Below are positions 1 to 5,895 of a stretch of DNA of 9,144 bases, one piece after another (the first letter of the stretch is position 1; every line of letters starts with the position of its first letter). Source of the DNA: Alphaproteobacteria bacterium (GTDB lineage Bacteria > Pseudomonadota > Alphaproteobacteria > Rhodobacterales > Rhodobacteraceae); the NCBI GenBank assembly GCA_024277955.1, contig JAJRUE010000093.1, positions 1 through 9,144 on the forward strand, read 5' to 3'. The translations under genes and the position numbers were made by a program. The notes beneath the pieces were generated by a model. It ran no database searches, was not told the origin of the DNA, and worked only from the letters and a program-made list of their open reading frames with translations.

Positions 1-530
1 GACCGGCCGCCGCCGATGGCCGAACAGTAGGACAGGGCAAGCTCCAGCGCCTTGCCGCTGGCGTCGCGGTCGACGGCCACCAGGCAGGGCACGCCGCCGC
101 CCTTGACATATTCGCCGCGCACCGTGTGGCCGGGGCCCTTGGGGGCCATCATGATCACGTCGACGCCGGCTTTCGGTTCGATCAGGTTGAAGTGGATGTT
201 CAGCCCGTGGGCAAAGGCGATTGCGGCGCCTTCGCGGATGTTGTCATGGACGTATTCCTTGTAGGTCTCGGCCTGCAACTCGTCGGGCATGGTGAACATC
301 ATCAGGTCGCACCAGGCGGCGGCCTCGGCAATGCCCATGACGGTCAGCCCTTCGGCTTCGGCCTTGGCGGCGCTGGCCGAGCCTTCGCGCAGCGCCACCG
401 TCACGTTTTTCGCGCCGCTGTCGCGCAGGTTCAGCGCATGCGCATGCCCCTGGCTGCCATAGCCGAGAATGGCCACCTTCTTGTCCTTGATCAGGTTGAT
501 GTCGCAATCGCGGTCGTAATACACGCGCAT
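1..530 (-). CDS. ilvC: Ketol-acid reductoisomerase (NADP+), N-terminal part, cut by window edge
   Basis: This enzyme converts 2-acetolactate or 2-aceto-2-hydroxybutyrate to the dihydroxy acid in cytoplasmic valine, leucine and isoleucine synthesis, using Mg2+ and NADPH. The reverse strand reads MRVYYDRDCDINLIKDKKVA, followed by the Rossmann motif GYGSQG at about residues 23-28. The LREGSASAAK segment that follows is where the cofactor phosphate is bound. AHGLNIHF near residue 107 carries the active-site His, and MMAPKGPGHTVR is typical of the family. About 176 of roughly 340 residues are present, so the metal-binding C-terminal domain lies outside the window. The ATG at 530 follows an AAAGGA ribosome-binding site with about 8 nt spacing. 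The gene diverges from two Lrp/AsnC regulators, which suggests control by one or both of them; that is inference. Identification is firm. Confidence 0.97.
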   Translation of the reverse strand, partial: MRVYYDRDCDINLIKDKKVAILGYGSQGHAHALNLRDSGAKNVTVALREGSASAAKAEAEGLTVMGIAEAAAWCDLMMFTMPDELQAETYKEYVHDNIREGAAIAFAHGLNIHFNLIEPKAGVDVIMMAPKGPGHTVRGEYVKGGGVPCLVAVDRDASGKALELALSYCSAIGGGR

Positions 531-667
531 CTGTGCGGTCCTTTCGCTTGGGTGGGTGTTTCGAGTGCGAAAATACGACATGGGCGGGAAATCGGCGTGC
601 AAAGATTGAAAGTAATCGGGTATATCAGATAAGATCATTCGTGAAAAATGGAAAAATCGAATAAATC
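531..667. promoter_or_regulatory. Divergent promoter region between ilvC and the tandem Lrp/AsnC regulators
   Basis: This 137-bp region is clearly richer in A/T than the flanking genes. TTTCG-AGTG-CGAAA at 559-572 is a perfect 5-bp inverted repeat about 30 bp upstream of the ilvC start. A second spaced pair, ATTCG-N16-CGAAT at 637-662, lies just before the regulator start and encloses two GAAAAAT copies (643-649, 651-657). A possible plus-strand promoter is TTGAAA at 606-611, 18 bp, then TAAGAT at 630-635. The repeats and promoter hexamers are seen directly; their use as Lrp-type operators is inferred from position. Confidence 0.5.
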
Positions 668-1123
668 ATGCTTGACGATGCCGGCCGCCGACTGTTGCGC
701 CACCTGCTGGATGCGCCGGAAACCCCGGTCGCGGAACTGGCCCGGCGCGCCGGGATGACGCCGGCCACGGCGGCGCGGCGGATCGAGCGGTTGCGCGCCG
801 ACGGGGTGCTGCGCGGCCAGCACGCGGTGATCGACTGGCGGGCGCTGGGCTATTCGGTGGGGGTGTCGCTGCGCTTCACGCTGGACAAGACCGACCCGCG
901 CGCCTTCGACGAATTCCAGGCCGCGGCGCGCAAGGTGCCCGAGGTGATCGAGATGCAGACCTTTCTGGGCCGGGTCGACGTGCGCCTGGCGCTGGTGGCG
1001 CGCGACATGGCCCATTACCAGGAGGTCTATCGCGCGCGCATCCTGACGCTGCCCCATATCGCCGATATCGAGGCGCTGATGCATATCTCGTCGATCAAGT
1101 CCACACGCGCGCTGCCGGTATGA
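668..1123 (+). CDS. Lrp/AsnC-family transcriptional regulator (first of a tandem pair)
   Basis: This is a DNA-binding regulator of 151 residues, the usual size for the family. A winged helix-turn-helix lies at about residues 19-45 (TPVAELARRAGMTPATAARR, then IERLRADGVL). A RAM/Lrp ligand-binding domain follows from about residue 60 (GYSVGVSLRFTL) to near the end (ARILTLPHIADIEALMHISS). Family members sense amino acids and form dimers to octamers. The start at 668 has no good Shine-Dalgarno sequence within 12 nt, but the N-terminus (LDDAGRRLLRHLL) aligns with the normal Lrp start, so the start is probably right. The gene diverges from ilvC and overlaps the next regulator by 4 bp (ATGA). Local control of branched-chain amino acid synthesis is a reasonable inference; the effector cannot be read from the sequence. 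Confidence 0.92.
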   Translation: MLDDAGRRLLRHLLDAPETPVAELARRAGMTPATAARRIERLRADGVLRGQHAVIDWRALGYSVGVSLRFTLDKTDPRAFDEFQAAARKVPEVIEMQTFLGRVDVRLALVARDMAHYQEVYRARILTLPHIADIEALMHISSIKSTRALPV

Positions 1124-1578
1124 CCGAGCTTGACGATCTCGACCGCCGCCTGCTGCGCGCGCTGGTGGCCGACGCCACGGCGACCGCGGGCGAATTGGCA
1201 CGCCGGTTCGGCTATTCGCAGCCGGTGATCTGGCGGCGCATCCGGCGGCTTCAGGATGCCGGCGTGATCGCCGGGCGGCGGGTCGACCTGGACCACGCGC
1301 GGCTGGGCTTCGGGGTCAGCGTGTTTCTCGGGGTCAAGCTGGCGACCAAGGGGCGGGTGAGCCTCGAAGATTTTGAACGCGCCGCCAGCGCCATCCCCGA
1401 GGTGCAGATGGTGGAACATGTGCTGGGGCTATACGACTACCGCCTGCGGGTGGTGGCCCGCGACCTGGCGGACTTCGAACGTGTCCTGCGCCGGCGGATC
1501 ATGACCCTGCCAGGGGTGGGCGATGTCGAGGCGAACGTGCTGCTCAGCGAAGAACGCCTGCCCGGTCCGCTGGGCTAG
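1120..1578 (+). CDS. Lrp/AsnC-family transcriptional regulator (second of the pair)
   Basis: This is a 152-residue protein with the same architecture as its upstream neighbour: a helix-turn-helix at about residues 21-47 (TAGELARRFGYSQPVIWRRI) and a RAM domain after GFGVSVFLGVKL. It carries the family signature HVLGLYDYRLRVVARDL followed by IMTLPGVGDVEANVLLSEE. The ATG overlaps the previous stop codon, and there is no separate ribosome-binding site, so translational coupling is likely. The two proteins are clearly diverged paralogues and may form hetero-oligomers (inference). The TAG stop at 1576-1578 overlaps the first bases of the terminal inverted repeat of the downstream repeat element. 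The present C-terminus (ERLPGPLG) may therefore have been set by an insertion. Confidence 0.92.
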   Translation: MTELDDLDRRLLRALVADATATAGELARRFGYSQPVIWRRIRRLQDAGVIAGRRVDLDHARLGFGVSVFLGVKLATKGRVSLEDFERAASAIPEVQMVEHVLGLYDYRLRVVARDLADFERVLRRRIMTLPGVGDVEANVLLSEERLPGPLG

Positions 1579-1840
1579 GGTCAAAACTCGATCACCCTGC
1601 ACCGCCAGTTTGGCAGATTTCCGTTCTGACAAGGCATAGGACCGCAGGAATAGCGGTTCTATTTCAAGGGACTGTAACGCAGTCGGGGCGGAAATCCGCC
1701 AAACCCTTCGGGCACGAAAGGCGCTTCATCTCAGCGGCGCGGGCCGCTTGCAAAGGGAACCACCCTGTCGCGCGCGTCCCGAACCGCTGACATTTCGCGC
1801 CATTCGCGCTGGCGGTGCAGGGTGATCGGGTTTTGACCCT
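1577..1840. mobile_element. MITE-like non-coding element with 32-bp terminal inverted repeats
   Basis: Positions 1577-1608 and 1809-1840 are inverted copies of each other over 32 bp with one mismatch. They begin AGGGTCAAAACTCGATCACC on the left and end GATCGGGTTTTGACCCT on the right. The total length is 264 bp and no credible coding sequence lies inside. A second inverted pair, 1609-1623 with 1689-1703 (15 bp, one mismatch), abuts the left arm. Long matched ends around a short non-coding body are the hallmark of MITEs, which are moved in trans by a transposase. Flanks give no clean target duplication: CTAG at 1575-1578 against CTGG at 1839-1842, or GGGCT against GGGTA. The alternative is a conserved structured intergenic repeat that does not transpose. 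Confidence 0.6.
1609..1703. repeat. Nested inverted repeats and three local hairpins inside the MITE-like element
   Basis: The outer arms are TTTGGCAGATTTCCG (1609-1623) and CGGAAATCCGCCAAA (1689-1703). Inside lie a 10-bp stem, ATAGGACCGC (1636-1645) with GCGGTTCTAT (1653-1662), containing one G-U pair, and a perfect 5-bp stem, GACTG (1670-1674) with CAGTC (1680-1684). A third hairpin, GGCGGA-AA-TCCGCC at 1687-1700, competes with the outer right arm. This supports a branched RNA or cruciform fold. No function is assigned. Confidence 0.6.
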
Positions 1841-1844
1841 GGGT

Positions 1845-1892
1845 ACCGAAATCTTTGAAAGATTTCGGTCCGTTTTCTTTCAAAGAAAACGG
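1845..1892. terminator. Two adjacent perfect hairpins, possible bidirectional terminator
   Basis: ACCGAAATCTTT-G-AAAGATTTCGGT spans 1845-1869 with 12-bp perfect arms. CCGTTTTCTTT-C-AAAGAAAACGG follows with no gap at 1870-1892 with 11-bp perfect arms. The two loop regions (CTTTGAAAG and CTTTCAAAG) are complementary to each other. The short T run at 1873-1876 after the first stem is compatible with transcription termination for the regulator genes. The stems are certain; the terminator role is inferred, since there is no long U tract. Confidence 0.45.
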
Positions 1893-1930
1893 CGCCGCGC
1901 CCCTGGGCAAGGCTTGCCATTCCCCGGCGC
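1892..1930 (+). other. Stem-loop in the leader of the aminotransferase gene
   Basis: GCGCCG at 1892-1897 pairs with CGGCGC at 1925-1930, enclosing a perfect inner hairpin GGCAAG-G-CTTGCC at 1906-1918. The structure ends about 20 bp before the AAAGGAG ribosome-binding site of the aminotransferase gene. It may be the third member of the hairpin cluster or a leader structure of that gene; no known riboswitch class is recognised. Confidence 0.35.
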
Positions 1931-1963
1931 AAGGCTAGTTTGGCGAAAAAAGGAGCCGATGCC

Positions 1964-3103
1964 ATGACCGCCCTCTTGAACACCGTCGATCCCGACGGAT
2001 TGCTGGAATTTTCCGTTGTCTTCACCGACCGTTCGCTCAACCACATGTCCGCCGCCTTTCAGCAGGTGATGCGCGACATCCACGACACGCTGTGCGATGT
2101 CTACAAGGCCGACCACGCGGTGGTCGTGCCCGGCGGCGGCACCTGCGCGATGGAGGCCGTGGCCCGCCAGTTCGCCACCGGCCAGAAGGTCATGGTCATC
2201 CGCAACGGCTTTTTCTCGTTCCGCTGGAGCCAGATTTTTTCCGCCGGATCGATCCCGGTCGCCGAAACCGTGCTCAAGGCCCGGCGCAGCGGCAACGCGC
2301 CGGATGCCCCCTTTGCCCCGCCCCCGATCGAAGAGGTCACCGCCCGCATCCGCGAAGAACACCCGGCCGTGGTCTTTGCCCCGCATGTGGAAACCGCATC
2401 CGGCATCATCCTGCCCGACGACTATATCCGCGCGCTCACCGAGGCCGTGCACGCGGTCGGCGGCATGTTCGTGCTGGACTGCATCGCCTCGGGCTGTGTC
2501 TGGGTGGACATGCGCGCGCTGGGGGTCGATGTGCTGATCTCGGCGCCGCAAAAGGGCTGGTCGTCGCCGCCCTGCGCCGGGCTGGTGATGATGAACCAGC
2601 AGGCCGCCGCGCGCTGCAAGGAAACCACGTCGACCAGCTTCGCCATCGATCTGGCCAAGTGGCAAACCATCATGGAGGCCTATACCGGCGGCGGCCACGC
2701 CTACCATGCCACCATGCCCACCGACGCCCTGCGCGCCTTCCGCGACACCATGCTGGAAATGCGCGATTACGGGTTTGACCGGCTGCAGGACGCGCAATGG
2801 GACCAGGGCCGCCGGGTGCGCGCGCTGCTGGCGGCGCGCGGCATCCGGTCGGTGGCCGCCGAAGGGTTCGAGGCCCCCGGCGTCGTCGTCTCTTACACCG
2901 ACGATCCCGAGGTGCAGGCGGGGCGCAAGTTCGCCGCCCAGGGCGTGCAGATCGCCGCAGGCGTGCCGCTGCAATGCGACGAGGGGCCCGAGTTCAAGAC
3001 CTTCCGGCTGGGGCTTTTCGGGCTGGACAAGCTGTATGATGTCGACGCCAGCGTTGCGCGGCTGGAAAAGGCGCTGGACAAGGTGGTGGCCGATAACGGC
3101 TGA
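1964..3103 (+). CDS. Class V PLP-dependent aminotransferase (alanine/serine-glyoxylate aminotransferase type)
   Basis: This is a cytoplasmic fold-type I enzyme that transfers an amino group, probably between a small amino acid and glyoxylate or pyruvate; the true substrate pair is not known. It has 379 residues, near the family norm. PGGGT at about residues 56-60 binds the PLP phosphate, HVETASG at 141-147 is a class V signature, and D172 in VLDCIAS is expected to contact the pyridine nitrogen. SAPQKGW carries the Schiff-base lysine, K197. The ATG at 1964 follows AAAAAAGGAG with 8-nt spacing; the in-frame TTG at 1940 lies upstream of this site and is rejected. The gene stands alone between the repeat cluster and a convergent minus-strand gene pair. 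2-Aminoethylphosphonate-type transaminases are related, but no phosphonate genes lie nearby. Confidence 0.88.
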   Translation: MTALLNTVDPDGLLEFSVVFTDRSLNHMSAAFQQVMRDIHDTLCDVYKADHAVVVPGGGTCAMEAVARQFATGQKVMVIRNGFFSFRWSQIFSAGSIPVAETVLKARRSGNAPDAPFAPPPIEEVTARIREEHPAVVFAPHVETASGIILPDDYIRALTEAVHAVGGMFVLDCIASGCVWVDMRALGVDVLISAPQKGWSSPPCAGLVMMNQQAAARCKETTSTSFAIDLAKWQTIMEAYTGGGHAYHATMPTDALRAFRDTMLEMRDYGFDRLQDAQWDQGRRVRALLAARGIRSVAAEGFEAPGVVVSYTDDPEVQAGRKFAAQGVQIAAGVPLQCDEGPEFKTFRLGLFGLDKLYDVDASVARLEKALDKVVADNG

Positions 3104-3224
3104 ACCGCGCGGCCCGGCTGTGCACGCCGCCTGAACCACCGGCCATCCGCCCGTCGGCGCCGTGCCGAATTGGATCGTGCCTGACCGAACCGCGTCAAAC
3201 CGGACCCTGCCAGGCCGGATCGCA
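3104..3224. other. Intergenic region between convergent genes, no clear feature
   Basis: This 121-bp stretch separates the aminotransferase stop from the stop of the convergent hydroxylase gene. It is GC-rich with scattered short repeats (GGATCG twice), but has no strong stem followed by a T run and no open frame with coding character. I see no terminator that I can support. Confidence 0.4.
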
Positions 3225-4424
3225 TCAGATTGGCCCCATCCCGGCGCGCATCAGGGCCTTGCGCAGCGGCGCGATGTCATGCACCGCCTTCAGCCCGGCC
3301 AGCCGCAGCCCCTGCAGCCCGATATTGCCCGACCGCGTCACCCGGTTGAACAGGTCGATCACCCGCGCGCGCCGGGCGATGTCGGCGGCGCGGGCGCGCT
3401 CATAGGCCGCCAGCATCGCCGGTCCGCCCAGATCGTCGGGGTGGGCGCGCGCCGCATCCAGCAGCGCCGCGATGTCGTTGAGCGAGGTGTTCAGCCCCTG
3501 CGCCCCGATCGGCGGCAGCACATGCGCCGCCTCGGCGACCAGCGCGGTGCGCTCGGCGCTCAGCCGGTCGGCGCGCTGCGAGATGATCGGGAAGATCCCG
3601 CGCCGCGAGGCCAGCGCCATCGGCCCGAACAGCCCGGCGCTGCGCCGGGTCATTTCCGCGTCAAAGGCCTCGGGCGCCATGTTCAGCAGTTCGACCGCGC
3701 GCCGTCCCGGGTTCATCCAGACGATCGCCGAGGCGGGCTGGCCCTCCACATCGGCCAGCGGCACCATGGTGAACGGTCCGCCGCGGTGATAGATCTCGGT
3801 GCTGATTTCATGGTGCGGCACCTGGTGGGTGGCGGTGAAGGCCAGCGATTTCTGCCCGTAGCGGGTGGTCCTGACGCCAATCCCGACCGCCTCTCGCACC
3901 GCTGATGCCCGCCCGTCCGCGCCGATGACCAGGCGCGCCGCGATACGGCTGCCGTCGTCCAGGTTGACCAGCGCCTGACCGGTGCGCGTCAGCAGCGATG
4001 AAAACCCCGTGCCAAAGCGCAGCTCGACATTGTCCAGCCCTGCAAGAAATCCCAGAATTTCCCGCCGAAACAACCAGTTGAGGAAGTTCCAGCCAAAGGG
4101 TTCATCGCCGATCTCGTCGGCGCGAAACGCCCGTTCGCCGCGCAGATGCGGCGGGTCTCCGGCGGTGTCGACGATGCGCAGCGCGCGCAGCGGCACCGCG
4201 TGTTCGGCCAGCCGGTCCCACAAGCCGGCCTGGGAAAACAGCGCCTTGGCGGGGCGCAGAAAGGCGGTCGACCGCAGGTCGCTGCCGCGCGCGTCGCCTT
4301 CGGTCACCGGGGCTGCGGGATCGACCAGCAGCACCGAATAACCGGCCGTTCCGAAGGCCGCCGCCGCCGACAGGCCCGCCGGGCCGCCGCCGGAAATCAG
4401 GATATCGACGGTCTTGCGTTTCAT
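3225..4424 (-). CDS. UbiH/UbiF/Coq6-family FAD-dependent hydroxylase (ubiquinone biosynthesis)
   Basis: This is a 399-residue flavin monooxygenase of the family that hydroxylates the benzoquinone ring of ubiquinone precursors with O2 and NAD(P)H, probably as part of a membrane-associated Ubi complex. The N-terminal dinucleotide fold contains ILISGGGPAGLSAAAA (GGGPAG at residues 12-17). The substrate-side segment is DLRSTAFL at 49-56, the DG motif is IGADGR at 167-172, and the second FAD motif is AEAAHVLPPIGAQGLN at 297-312. In most relatives this motif begins GDAAH; here AE replaces GD, a variant I recall from alphaproteobacterial homologues. The ATG overlaps the stop of the upstream nucleotidase gene by 4 bp and has GAAGGGA about 8 nt before it. 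Which ring position it hydroxylates (UbiH, UbiF or UbiL type) cannot be told from sequence alone. Confidence 0.9.
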   Translation of the reverse strand: MKRKTVDILISGGGPAGLSAAAAFGTAGYSVLLVDPAAPVTEGDARGSDLRSTAFLRPAKALFSQAGLWDRLAEHAVPLRALRIVDTAGDPPHLRGERAFRADEIGDEPFGWNFLNWLFRREILGFLAGLDNVELRFGTGFSSLLTRTGQALVNLDDGSRIAARLVIGADGRASAVREAVGIGVRTTRYGQKSLAFTATHQVPHHEISTEIYHRGGPFTMVPLADVEGQPASAIVWMNPGRRAVELLNMAPEAFDAEMTRRSAGLFGPMALASRRGIFPIISQRADRLSAERTALVAEAAHVLPPIGAQGLNTSLNDIAALLDAARAHPDDLGGPAMLAAYERARAADIARRARVIDLFNRVTRSGNIGLQGLRLAGLKAVHDIAPLRKALMRAGMGPI

Positions 4425-5107
4425 GCGGCGTTCCCTTCCCGGGCGGCCCCGCCCCGGTGCGCGCCGCCAAGCCGGGCGAGGAAACCGGCAAGGTCGCGCG
4501 TGTGGTGGTGGATATGCGCGCCCGGCGCGCGTTCGGGCGCCACATGCACCGTGCGCATCCCCATCGCATGCGGCGCGGCCAGGTTGCGGGCGTCGTCCTC
4601 GAACATCGCCGCAGCAGCGGGGTCGAGCCCGTCGAGCGCAAAGACCGCCTCGAAGGCGGCGCGTTCCGGCTTGGGCCTGAAGCCGGCATGTTCCACCCCG
4701 TAAACCGCGTCGATCACGCTGCTCAACCCGCGCGCCGCCAAAACCCTTTCGCCATATCCAGACGATCCGTTGGTATAGACGATCTTGCGCCCCGGCAGGG
4801 CCTTGATCGCCGCGACCAGCGCCGCGTCCGGCGTCACATGGCCCAGGTCGATGTCGTGCACATGGGTCAGGTAAGGGGCGGGATCGACCCCGTGTTCGGC
4901 CATCAACCCCGCCAGCGTGGTGCCGTATTCGCGCCAGTAATGCTTGCGCAGCCGGTCGGCTTCGGCGCGCGCAACACCGATCGCCGACATCACCCAGTCG
5001 GTCATCCGCAGCTCGATCTGCGAAAACAGCGCCATCTCGGGCGGGTAAAGCGTGTTGTCCAGGTCAAAGACCCAGGCGCGAATCGCGGCGAACTGTTCAC
5101 GTGGCAT
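4421..5107 (-). CDS. HAD-superfamily hydrolase, pyrimidine 5'-nucleotidase type
   Basis: This is a 228-residue cytoplasmic phosphatase of the HAD superfamily, resembling yeast Sdt1 and bacterial YjjG-like pyrimidine 5'-nucleotidases, which dephosphorylate UMP/CMP or related monophosphates. Motif I is VFDLDNTLYPP, with nucleophile D15 and acid D17. Motif II is YTNGS around 111-115, motif III is K146 in FRPKPE, and motif IV is FEDDARN at 169-175 for Mg2+. The helical cap lies between motifs I and II. The gene is the first of a two-gene unit with the UbiH-type gene (ATGA overlap), although the two functions are not obviously linked. No Shine-Dalgarno sequence precedes the ATG at 5107; instead a perfect hairpin abuts it. 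The conserved N-terminus supports this start. Confidence 0.88.
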   Translation of the reverse strand: MPREQFAAIRAWVFDLDNTLYPPEMALFSQIELRMTDWVMSAIGVARAEADRLRKHYWREYGTTLAGLMAEHGVDPAPYLTHVHDIDLGHVTPDAALVAAIKALPGRKIVYTNGSSGYGERVLAARGLSSVIDAVYGVEHAGFRPKPERAAFEAVFALDGLDPAAAAMFEDDARNLAAPHAMGMRTVHVAPERAPGAHIHHHTRDLAGFLARLGGAHRGGAAREGNAA

Positions 5108-5125
5108 GGGCGCAGGCTAGCGCCC
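5108..5125. other. Perfect hairpin abutting the start codon of the nucleotidase gene
   Basis: GGGCGC (5108-5113) and GCGCCC (5120-5125) form a 6-bp GC-only stem with a 6-nt loop directly before the minus-strand ATG at 5107. No Shine-Dalgarno sequence is seen there. Read on the minus strand, the loop contributes TAGCCT, which could act as a -10 hexamer for a near-leaderless transcript. That role is speculative. Confidence 0.3.
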
Positions 5126-5174
5126 AATCCAATGGGAAGGAAACAGGAATTCGCGCGCCCCGGCCAGCGGGCGC

Positions 5175-5208
5175 TTGAATGTGACCGCATTCCGGGGCAG
5201 GTTCGAAC
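5175..5208 (+). promoter_or_regulatory. Inverted repeat and weak promoter before the GntR-family gene
   Basis: GAATG-TGACCG-CATTC at 5177-5192 is a perfect 5-bp inverted repeat. It overlaps a possible -35 (TTGAAT at 5175-5180), with a weak -10 (CAGGTT at 5198-5203) 17 bp downstream. GTTCGAAC at 5201-5208 is a separate 8-bp palindrome. A repressor bound at the GAATG repeat would block this promoter, so autoregulation by the GntR protein is plausible but unproven. Confidence 0.35.
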
Positions 5209-5226
5209 AGACACGGAGATAATCGG

Positions 5227-5880
5227 ATGCACGACAGCAAGACCGGCCAGAAAGACGCCTACCAGATGATCCTGGAGGCGATCGACACCGGCACCTACGG
5301 TCCCGGCGACCGGCTGGTGGAAAGCGAACTGGCCGAGCGTTTCGACATGTCGCGCACCCCGATCCGCGAGGCGCTGCAGCGGCTGGAAACCCAGTCCCTG
5401 CTGACGCGTGACGGGCGCAGCCTGATCGTCGCTTCGCTCGACCACAACCAGCTGGCAGAGCTTTACGCGGTGCGCACCGAACTGGAAGGGCTGGCGGCGC
5501 GGTTGGCGGCGCGCCACGGCGCCCCCGAAGAACTGCGGGTGCTGCGCGAAATGGCGACCGAGGACCGGGCCCTGGTGAACGACCCGGCGGCGCTGGCACG
5601 CGCCAACCGGCGGTTTCACAAGCAGATCCACCTGGCGTCGCACAACCGCTATCTGGTGCAGCAGCTCGACCTGGTGCACCGGACGATGGCACTGCTGGCG
5701 ACCACATCGCTGGCGGTCGAGGGGCGCAGCGAAACCGCGCTGGCCGAACATGACGCCATCGTTTCGGCGATCGAGGCGCGCGACGAAGATGCCGCCTGCG
5801 AAGCCCTGCGCGCCCACCTGTCGCGGGCTTTCGAAACCCGGCTGCGGCTGGACGCGGGCAAGGCCGGGACGCTCGACTGA
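5227..5880 (+). CDS. GntR-family transcriptional regulator with FCD effector domain (FadR subfamily)
   Basis: This is a 217-residue cytoplasmic regulator. The N-terminal winged helix-turn-helix covers about residues 10-68 and has the GntR hallmarks GPGDRLVESELAERFDMSRT and PIREALQRLE. The all-helical FCD domain follows at about 75-205. Its likely metal-ligand histidines are H131 (RRFHKQIH), H175 (AEHDAI) and H197 (LRAHL). The position often held by aspartate four residues before the first His is N127. FCD proteins usually sense organic acids or sugar acids; the ligand here is unknown. The ATG at 5227 has a GGAG ribosome-binding site 8 nt upstream. The gene diverges from the nucleotidase/hydroxylase pair, with 119 bp between them, and no catabolic operon adjoins it, so its target may be distant. 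Confidence 0.93.
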   Translation: MHDSKTGQKDAYQMILEAIDTGTYGPGDRLVESELAERFDMSRTPIREALQRLETQSLLTRDGRSLIVASLDHNQLAELYAVRTELEGLAARLAARHGAPEELRVLREMATEDRALVNDPAALARANRRFHKQIHLASHNRYLVQQLDLVHRTMALLATTSLAVEGRSETALAEHDAIVSAIEARDEDAACEALRAHLSRAFETRLRLDAGKAGTLD

Positions 5881-5881
5881 C

Positions 5882-5895
5882 TTGACCGGGATCAA
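5882..5895 (+). promoter_or_regulatory. FNR/FnrL-type box upstream of the DUF411 gene
   Basis: TTGAC-CGGG-ATCAA matches the TTGAT-N4-ATCAA consensus of the FNR/FnrL/DNR class at 9 of 10 positions, and the palindrome extends by one pair (CTTGA...TCAAG). It begins two bases after the stop codon of the GntR gene. A -10-like CATGCT at 5918-5923 would put the transcription start near 5930, with the box centred at -41.5, the class II activator position. The match is seen directly; the binding protein is inferred. Confidence 0.6.

Noticed and set aside
668..1578. The regulator pair as siroheme decarboxylase subunits (AhbAB/NirDL type), which share the Lrp fold and are encoded in pairs
   Set aside because: Both proteins keep a normal helix-turn-helix and RAM-domain signature, and no heme d1 or nitrite reductase genes are present.
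1940..1963. TTG at 1940 as the aminotransferase start
   Set aside because: The AAAAAAGGAG ribosome-binding site lies downstream of it and is well spaced for the ATG at 1964.
1880..3139. A 419-codon minus-strand open frame
   Set aside because: It lies antisense to the aminotransferase, whose plus-strand frame has clear catalytic motifs. The minus product has low-complexity composition typical of GC-rich shadow frames.
3104..3224. Terminator or operator between the convergent aminotransferase and hydroxylase genes
   Set aside because: Only short GC-rich matches such as GGCGCC and repeated GGATCG are present, with no stem followed by a T run.
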